Of a DNA stretch of 64,000 nt, positions 59,026 to 64,000 are shown piece after piece. The number at the start of each line of letters is the position of its first letter. Position 1 is the first letter of the stretch. Under the pieces are notes generated by a model. That model searched no databases and was not told where the DNA came from. It worked only from the letters and a program-made list of their open reading frames with translations. A program made the position numbers and the translations under genes. Origin of the DNA: Rhodanobacter_A agri (GTDB lineage: Bacteria > Pseudomonadota > Gammaproteobacteria > Xanthomonadales > Rhodanobacteraceae); NCBI RefSeq assembly GCF_044904705.1, contig NZ_JADIKL010000009.1:52766-116765 (forward strand), in the 5' to 3' direction.

Positions 59026-59124
59026 GTCGAGCTAGGGACGTGCGTGGCGCTGAGCGCATGCGCGCCAAGGGCCGGGCGACGCGGGTGCTACAGTGCTCGC
59101 CCCATCTCACACCGAGCGATTCCC

Positions 59125-60057
59125 ATGACCACCAGCGCCTTCTACCCCATCGGCATCCCCGGCACGCCCTGGGGCCCGACCGAGGTAGCCGCATGGCGCG
59201 CGCGGCAGGACCGCAAGCGCAGCTATGCGGACGAGGTGCAGGGGCGTATCGAGGCGCTGCAGGCGCACTTCGACGTGACCGAATACGGCCGGCTCGATTA
59301 CGCGCCCGAGCACTACCCGCTCTACGTAGTGAGGAGTCGCCAGTGGGACGAGACCTTGCCCACCATGCTGGTGACCGGCGGCGTGCACGGCTACGAGACC
59401 AGCGGCGTGCACGGCGCGCTGCAGTTCCTGGAAAAGGACGCGGCGCGCTATGCCGGCCGCATCAACCTGCTGTGCGTGCCCTGCGTGAGCCCGTGGGGCT
59501 ATGAGCGCATCCATCGCTGGAATGCGGAGGCGCTCGATCCCAACCGCAATTTCCGCGAACACAGCCCTGCACAGGAATCGGCCGCGCTGTGGGGCCTGCT
59601 GGCGCCGCTGCGTGCCACGGCGCACATGCACATCGACCTGCACGAGACCACCGACAGCGACGAGAGCGAGTTCCGCCCGGCGCTGGCGGCGCGCGACGGC
59701 AAGCCGTTCGAGCCCGGCACCATCCCTGACGGCTTCTACCTATGCGCGGACAGCGCGCAGCCGGAACCCGCCTTTCAGCAGGCGGTGATCGCGGCGGTGG
59801 CGAAGGTCACCCATATCGCGCCGGCCGACCCCGACGGCACCATCATCGGCTCGCCGGTGGTGGCGCACGGCGTGATCGAATACGACTGCCGCAAGCTCGG
59901 CCTGTGCGCCGGCATTACCGACGCGCGCTACCGGACCACCACCGAGGTCTACCCCGACAGTCCGCGCGCCACGCCCGCCCAGTGCAACGACGCGCAGGCG
60001 GCGGCGATCGTCGCAGCGATCGATTACGCACTGGGTGGCGGCGGCCGTACTGTGTGA
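59125..60057 (+). CDS. M14-family zinc carboxypeptidase-like protein
   Basis: A 310-residue cytosolic enzyme. The zinc ligands are in GGVHGYETSGVHGA (H-x-x-E) and HIDLHETTD. LDPNRNFRE and the late TTEVYPDS supply the substrate-binding and catalytic residues. The overall layout is close to the succinylglutamate desuccinylase/aspartoacylase branch of M14, although a peptide substrate cannot be excluded. The start at 59125 gives the expected N-terminus. Confidence 0.82.
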   Translation: MTTSAFYPIGIPGTPWGPTEVAAWRARQDRKRSYADEVQGRIEALQAHFDVTEYGRLDYAPEHYPLYVVRSRQWDETLPTMLVTGGVHGYETSGVHGALQFLEKDAARYAGRINLLCVPCVSPWGYERIHRWNAEALDPNRNFREHSPAQESAALWGLLAPLRATAHMHIDLHETTDSDESEFRPALAARDGKPFEPGTIPDGFYLCADSAQPEPAFQQAVIAAVAKVTHIAPADPDGTIIGSPVVAHGVIEYDCRKLGLCAGITDARYRTTTEVYPDSPRATPAQCNDAQAAAIVAAIDYALGGGGRTV

Positions 60058-60200
60058 TGATTAGGGACGGGGCGCGGGCTTTCGCCACTGCATGCGCCCA
60101 TTGACGACAGGCTGTTGCGCCATCAAAGGCATGTTGACGCAGTGCTGCCGGTCGGCCGGGCAAGGCTGGTTTGTTGCTTCCAGAGTGGGGGTGTGCAGTC

Positions 60201-60797
60201 ATGGCCAAGCGGGAAATCAAGGCTTACAAGCAGTCGGGCGATGCGCGTTGGTACGCCGGTGAAGTCAAGTCGCACCTGATCGGCGTCGGCGCAACCAAGC
60301 GCGACGATTTCGAGGCCACCGATACATCCAATGGCGTGTGCTTCGGCTTGAGCATCTGGTGGATCATCAAGTCCGCGGGCAACCTGGATTTCTGGGGCTG
60401 GATGTCCGGCCCCGGTCAACAGGTTGCAGACATCAAGGCCATGTTCCGGGCGCAGCGGGGAGAGCACGACTTCACCCGCTTCGAGGAGGCCGACAAGAAG
60501 ATCCGCGCCGATACCGGCATGGCGAAGCAGTGCAAGGTGCTGATGAACCAGGGCACGAAATTCAAACACGCCGGTTACTACTACATTTCGCTGCGCGGAC
60601 ATTTCGGCAACGGCGCCGACGCAAGCGGACATGCCATCGCGGCGCACATCAACCCCGATGGCATTTGCCGTTACTTCGACCCGAACGTCGGCGAGTACGA
60701 GACGGATACCTTGCAGGAGACGCTGGTGGAGCTCTCGCAGCTGGTCCGTGGCTACAACATCCGCGACCTGAAGATCTACTGGTGCTGCTGGGCCTAG
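60201..60797 (+). CDS. YopT/AvrPphB-type (C58) cysteine protease homologue
   Basis: A 198-residue protein. The catalytic triad of family C58 can be read directly: Cys47 in NGVCFGLSIWWI, His144 in ASGHAIAAHI and Asp160 in YFDPNVGEY. These are the three blocks that define YopT-like proteases, which plant and animal pathogens inject into host cells. There is no Sec signal peptide, as expected for a type III or type VI effector. No secretion apparatus or chaperone gene is visible nearby. The gene stands alone. The ATG at 60201 gives a compact domain without an N-terminal targeting extension. Confidence 0.75.
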   Translation: MAKREIKAYKQSGDARWYAGEVKSHLIGVGATKRDDFEATDTSNGVCFGLSIWWIIKSAGNLDFWGWMSGPGQQVADIKAMFRAQRGEHDFTRFEEADKKIRADTGMAKQCKVLMNQGTKFKHAGYYYISLRGHFGNGADASGHAIAAHINPDGICRYFDPNVGEYETDTLQETLVELSQLVRGYNIRDLKIYWCCWA

Positions 60798-60894
60798 ACG
60801 GCATCGGCCATGCCCTCGCCCCTGATGCGGGTTGGCATGAGCGCCTCATGCGACATAGGCTGATGGTTCCCCACTACAGCGACGCGAGCCCACC

Positions 60895-61269
60895 ATGAAA
60901 TTCCTGCTGATGGTCTACAGCGACGACACCTTGTTGGACGCCCTGCCGCCGGGCGAGTTCGACACCCGCATGCATGCCTGCATCACCCACGCGGACGAGC
61001 TGCGCGCCGAAGGGCGTCTGCTCGACGCGCAGCAGCTGGAGGCGCCGGCTACGGCGAAGTCGGTGCGCATCCGCCTGGGCCGTACCTCGGTGCTGGACGG
61101 TCCGTTCGCGGAAACCAAGGAATACCTCGCCGGCTTCAACCTGGTCGAGGCGGACAGCATGGAGGAGGCGGTGCGCATGGCCGCCGAGCTGCCTTGGGCA
61201 CAGACCGGCTGCATCGAAGTGCGGCCGCTGCGCGACTTCGACGCAGTGCGCCGGCGCGTGGGCGCCTGA
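60895..61269 (+). CDS. YciI/DGPF-domain family protein
   Basis: A 124-residue protein with the YciI/DGPF fold: MKFLLMVYSDD at the start, then TSVLDGPFAETKEYLAGFNL and a C-terminal GCIEVRPL. DGPF-type members are often encoded next to ECF sigma factors, but none is seen here. The enzymatic role is unknown. Confidence 0.88.
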   Translation: MKFLLMVYSDDTLLDALPPGEFDTRMHACITHADELRAEGRLLDAQQLEAPATAKSVRIRLGRTSVLDGPFAETKEYLAGFNLVEADSMEEAVRMAAELPWAQTGCIEVRPLRDFDAVRRRVGA

Positions 61270-61273
61270 GCGC

Positions 61274-62086
61274 TCAGCGTCCGGCGGTGGCCGACTCGAC
61301 CACGATGTCCAGCACGTAGGCCTCCGACGGCGCATCGGCGGGCGGATGCTGCACCGCGTAGCGCTTCACCCGCAGCACGTTGCGCACGCCGGGCTGGTGC
61401 GTGTAGCCCTCGATCCCCTGCGACAGCACGCGCCAGCTGCCGGGCGTGCCGGTCTTGAGGCCGTTCGCGTCGTAATGGACCTCGCGCACATCGAGGCATT
61501 GCGCGTTCCGCATCAGCGGGTGGTTGCACGGCACGGTCTGCGGCGACACTTCGAGGAACTCGGTGACGCCGGGGCCGCCATAGCGGGTCTCGGGCGTGGG
61601 CAGGCCGGTGAAGATCAAGGTATCGCCTGCGCTGGTGTGCAATCGCAGCAGCGGGTTGTCGCCGCTGCGCGTGACGGTGATCGTGGGCCGCACGCTGAGG
61701 CGTACGCCGATCAAGCTGTCCAGCCGGTTCAACGGGAAATTGGTACAGGCCATCATGGTGTGCATCATCGGACCGACCATGAGTTGCCCTTTTTCGATGC
61801 GGTAGCTGCCGCCCATGCCGTTGCAGCTGTTGCGCACGCTGATGCGGTTGCCGTCGAAATCCAGTTGCAAGGGCTTGTCGGGACGCACGAACAAGGCATC
61901 GATGCGTTGGCCGTAGTGATCGGTCGCCTGCGTCAGGTGCCAGTGATAGCCGCCGAGCAGCGCGGCATCCGGCGTAACGGCCTTCGACGTTGCGCTGGCT
62001 GATGTTGTCGCTCGGGAGCTGCCGGCGGCCGACGTGGAGGCGCAGACCGCGAGGGCCAGCGGCAGCAGCAACAGATGGACGCGCAT
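61274..62086 (-). CDS. META/DUF4377 domain exported protein
   Basis: A 270-residue protein with a signal peptide (cleavage near residue 20). An HslJ-like META domain (about 40-150) contains YHWHLTQATD and RISVRNSCNGMGGSYRIEKG. The C-terminal DUF4377 domain (about 165-265) has CLDVREVHYDANG and SQGIEGYTHQPG. Proteins of this kind are envelope stress or copper/heat related in other species, but no function is proven. It converges on the YciI gene with only 4 bases between. Confidence 0.8.
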   Translation of the reverse strand: MRVHLLLLPLALAVCASTSAAGSSRATTSASATSKAVTPDAALLGGYHWHLTQATDHYGQRIDALFVRPDKPLQLDFDGNRISVRNSCNGMGGSYRIEKGQLMVGPMMHTMMACTNFPLNRLDSLIGVRLSVRPTITVTRSGDNPLLRLHTSAGDTLIFTGLPTPETRYGGPGVTEFLEVSPQTVPCNHPLMRNAQCLDVREVHYDANGLKTGTPGSWRVLSQGIEGYTHQPGVRNVLRVKRYAVQHPPADAPSEAYVLDIVVESATAGR

Positions 62087-62213
62087 GGGGCTCTCCTTGG
62101 GGCGCAACGGCAGGAGCTTATGCCATGCGCTGCGTTACGGCGATGTCGCGGCTGCAAGCCCGTTGTCGGACAATGCCGCATCCTGTCCGGGATGCGAGTG
62201 CTGCGGGGTGGTC

Positions 62214-62933
62214 ATGCTGAAAATGGTCGGTTTCGACGGCGACGATACGCTGTGGCGCAGCGAGGATTATTTCCGCGAGGCCAACGCCGAGTTCGCCGCC
62301 ATCGTGGGCGCCTACGCCGACCTCGCCGACAGCGCGGTGCACGAGCGCATGCTTGCCACCGAGCGGCAGAACCTCGCGCTGTTCGGCTACGGCGCCAAGG
62401 GCATGACGCTGTCGATGGTGGAAACCGCGATCGTGCTCAGCGAGCAGCGCATCACGGCACAGGACATCCATCGCCTGGTGATGATCGGCAAGCGCGTGCT
62501 GCAGCACCCGGTGGAACTGCTGCCGGGCATCCGCGACGCGGTGGCGGCCGTGGCCGAGCGGCATGCGGTGGTGCTGATCACCAAGGGCGACCTATTCCAC
62601 CAGGAGAAAAAGGTGGCCGAGTCGGGCCTGGCCGGGTTGTTCCGCCGCATCGAGATCGTCTCGGAGAAAGACGCGGCCACCTATCGCCGCCTGCTCGACG
62701 AGTTCGGCATCGCCGCCGGCGAGTTCGCGATGGTAGGCAACTCGCTGCGCTCTGACATCGAGCCGGTGCTGCGCCTCGGCGGCTGGGGCGTGCACATGCC
62801 CTACCACGTGACCTGGGCGCACGAACTGGAGAACGGCCTGGACGCCAGCCACGCGCCGCGGATGCGCACGGTGGCGGGCGCAGCGGAGATTCCCGCCGCG
62901 CTGGCACAGCTGGCTGCATTGGCTGCGGTGTGA
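62214..62933 (+). CDS. HAD-superfamily hydrolase
   Basis: A 239-residue phosphatase-like protein: motif I GFDGDDTLWRSE, motif II VLITKGD, the lysine block VSEKDAATYRRL, and motif IV FAMVGNSLRSDIEP. The DGDDTLW form is typical of the YjjG/haloacid dehalogenase IA type. The substrate is unknown. Its stop overlaps the start of the PIN gene, so both are translated together. Confidence 0.88.
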   Translation: MLKMVGFDGDDTLWRSEDYFREANAEFAAIVGAYADLADSAVHERMLATERQNLALFGYGAKGMTLSMVETAIVLSEQRITAQDIHRLVMIGKRVLQHPVELLPGIRDAVAAVAERHAVVLITKGDLFHQEKKVAESGLAGLFRRIEIVSEKDAATYRRLLDEFGIAAGEFAMVGNSLRSDIEPVLRLGGWGVHMPYHVTWAHELENGLDASHAPRMRTVAGAAEIPAALAQLAALAAV

Positions 62934-63412
62934 TGACGCCGCCGCGGCTGGTGCTGGACATCAACGTCTGCCTGGACCTGTTCGTGTTCGGCGACGCGCA
63001 GTGCGCGGCGCTGCGCGAAGCGCTGCACACCGGCGCGGTGGAGGCAGTGACCGACGCAAGCTGCCGCGCCGAATGGCTGGCCGTGCTGGCTTATCCGCAA
63101 CTGGCGCTGGACGCGCCACGGCAGGCGGCGGCCGTGGCCGCGTTCGACGCACAGTTGCACCAGTTGCTGGCCACCGGGCGTTGCAGCCTGGCCGATGCGC
63201 CGAAGCTGCCGCGTTGCCGCGATCCTGACGACCAGAAATTCCTCGAACTGGCCCAGGCCTGCGGTGCGCAGTGGCTGCTCAGCCGCGACCGCGAGCTGCT
63301 GAAGCTGGCAGGGCGCACGCGGCGTGGGCACGGCTTCGGCATCCTCACGCCGCAGGCCTGGGCCGCGGCTCAGGTTGGCTCGGCTCCCGGTGCGTCGGCA
63401 AAGCCGGTGTAG
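62933..63412 (+). CDS. PIN-domain protein (putative ribonuclease toxin)
   Basis: A 159-residue PIN-fold protein. The acidic metal-site residues are in LVLDINVCLDLF, TDASCRAEWL, RDPDDQKFLELA and WLLSRDRELL. The layout is the PIN_3-like group often listed as toxin components. No antitoxin gene is adjacent; it is coupled to the HAD gene instead, which argues against a classic toxin-antitoxin pair. An in-frame GTG one codon upstream is also possible. Confidence 0.85.
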   Translation: MTPPRLVLDINVCLDLFVFGDAQCAALREALHTGAVEAVTDASCRAEWLAVLAYPQLALDAPRQAAAVAAFDAQLHQLLATGRCSLADAPKLPRCRDPDDQKFLELAQACGAQWLLSRDRELLKLAGRTRRGHGFGILTPQAWAAAQVGSAPGASAKPV

Positions 63413-63645
63413 TTGTCGGGAAACACCGGCGTGCCGTCTTCCTCCAGCGCCAGCACGGCGGCCAGCGCGTCGTCGGCGGCGCGTTCGGCCACCTCCTGCT
63501 GGCGGAAGCTGCGGTTCTCGCAGATCGCGTAGTACACCGGGAAGCCGTGGCCGTGCGGCACCACCGACAGCCACGCCGTATAGCGTGAGCCTTCCATGCT
63601 GGCGCCGGAGCGCACGGTGTAATCCGGGAATTCGCGTTCGGCCAT
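63370..63645 (-). CDS. Small uncharacterised protein
   Basis: A 91-residue acidic protein. SRYTAWLSVVPHGHGFPVYYA and a helix QQEVAERAADDALAAVLALE are its main features. I do not recognise a family. The ATG at 63645 is followed directly by conserved-looking sequence. Its 3' end overlaps the end of the PIN gene by 43 bases on the opposite strand. Confidence 0.55.
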   Translation of the reverse strand: MAEREFPDYTVRSGASMEGSRYTAWLSVVPHGHGFPVYYAICENRSFRQQEVAERAADDALAAVLALEEDGTPVFPDNYTGFADAPGAEPT

Positions 63646-63748
63646 CGTCGTGGTCCGGGTAGTTGTCGTGGAACGGGACGGACAGTGTACGCGCTGCGTC
63701 GACAGCCGTTGTGCCAGCGTGTGCCCAACGCGGTTGCCGGAGAACGCC

Positions 63749-63904
63749 ATGCCCGTGCCGTATCGCATCGATTGCCCGTATTGCGGCGAAGTGATCGAGC
63801 TGTTGCTGGACGAATCGGTGGCGGACCAGTGCTACATCGAGGATTGCGCCGTGTGCTGCCAGGGTAATCCCCCCGCTTTTAGCGCTCGCCAAAAGTGGAG
63901 CTAA
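63749..63904 (+). pseudogene. CPXCG-motif zinc-ribbon protein, truncated by an IS
   Basis: The start is typical of CPXCG cysteine-rich proteins (about 60-70 residues): MPVPYRIDCPYCGEVIELLL, then YIEDCAVCC. After CCQG the reading frame runs into IS3-type end sequence and stops after 12 unrelated residues (51 in all). The missing part would hold the last third of the protein. Both zinc-binding Cys pairs remain, so some function might survive. Confidence 0.75.
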
Positions 63905-64000
63905 GCGGGCAAGGCCAATTTCTGCATGGGTGTGATGCCGCCGAGAGCCATGTTCGGACGCTCGTGGTTGTATGTCCATAGCCAGTGGGTCGCCGATGCT
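63868..64000 (-). mobile_element. Right end of an IS3-family insertion sequence
   Basis: From about 63868 the sequence changes to an IS end: CCCCCCGCTTTT and CCAAAAGTGG form an imperfect inverted pattern, followed at once by the end of an IS3 transposase frame on the minus strand. The element continues beyond the window. The exact boundary is an estimate based on where the CPXCG homology stops. Confidence 0.75.
63901..64000 (-). CDS. IS3-family transposase OrfB, C-terminal end (partial)
   Basis: On the minus strand the frame reads HWLWTYNHERPNMALGG, then ITPMQKLALPA and a stop at 63901-63903. The YNHERPN-x-ALGG-x-TP motif is the conserved C-terminus of the DDE integrase encoded by orfB of IS3-family elements. 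The gene is cut by the window edge and only about 33 codons are visible. Confidence 0.9.
   Translation of the reverse strand, partial: ASATHWLWTYNHERPNMALGGITPMQKLALPA

Noticed and set aside
62930..63412. PIN gene as half of a toxin-antitoxin pair
   Set aside because: The upstream coupled gene is a HAD phosphatase and no small DNA-binding antitoxin is encoded next to it.
63901..63979. Minus-strand frame beginning MDIQPRASEHG
   Set aside because: The IS3 transposase homology is in another frame of the same strand, so this one is a shadow.

Overview
The window is GC-rich (visibly about two thirds G+C), densely coded, and carries gene sets typical of a motile gammaproteobacterium of the Xanthomonadales. 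The REP-like repeats, the mre-mrd-lip gene order and several uncharacterised families fit the Rhodanobacteraceae (Dyella/Frateuria/Rhodanobacter-like). That placement is an inference from gene content, not from a marker gene.

Positions 1-12,080 hold the end of a flagellar/chemotaxis locus. A DUF2802 protein is followed by a leftward pair (FliK-like and FlhB C-terminal-like). A rightward chemotaxis series then runs STAS, cheY, cheA, cheW, mcp, cheR, cheD, cheB, a soluble-type MCP, and a second STAS gene. Sigma-28 (FliA) promoter matches lie divergently between the two arms, upstream of cheW, and upstream of a small secreted protein. Next come glpK and a PfkB kinase, facing each other across a REP pair. 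Positions 14,900-26,340 are a long elongasome and envelope series: mreB, mreC, mreD, mrdA, rodA, mltB, rlpA, dacC, ybeD, lipB, lipA. Then come prc, a DUF4126 membrane protein, two aminopeptidases, a HAD phosphatase, a PstS-like/LysM fusion and a DegP-like protease.

Positions 36,600-40,640 hold a class II (B12-dependent) ribonucleotide reductase split into NrdJa and NrdJb. A lysine/alanine-rich histone H1-like gene sits between the halves, and an NrdR-like operator lies upstream. After a LytTR regulator and a CocE-type hydrolase comes a LysR/SDR accessory cluster in which two of three SDR genes are frameshifted. Small accessory genes follow (XRE regulator, GFA, DUF4349, DoxX-like).

The most unusual region is 52,126-57,236. 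Eight copies of a 24-bp imperfect palindrome, all in the same orientation, separate a row of small same-strand genes. Most intervals hold one gene, with the repeat directly behind the stop codon and the next ribosome-binding site directly after the repeat. This is the architecture of an integron cassette array, but the repeats do not show canonical attC core sites and no integrase is in view. The encoded proteins are mostly small secreted or membrane proteins, plus a C39-like cysteine peptidase and an M23 peptidase.

The right end holds an OmpH-like protein, an M14 peptidase, a YopT-type (C58) cysteine protease homologue, YciI, META/DUF4377, HAD, PIN and other small genes. It ends in an IS3-family element that appears to have truncated a CPXCG zinc-ribbon gene. 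Elsewhere, two copies of a ~160-bp palindromic element lie against cheB and mreC, and the second copy has another palindromic element inserted in it.
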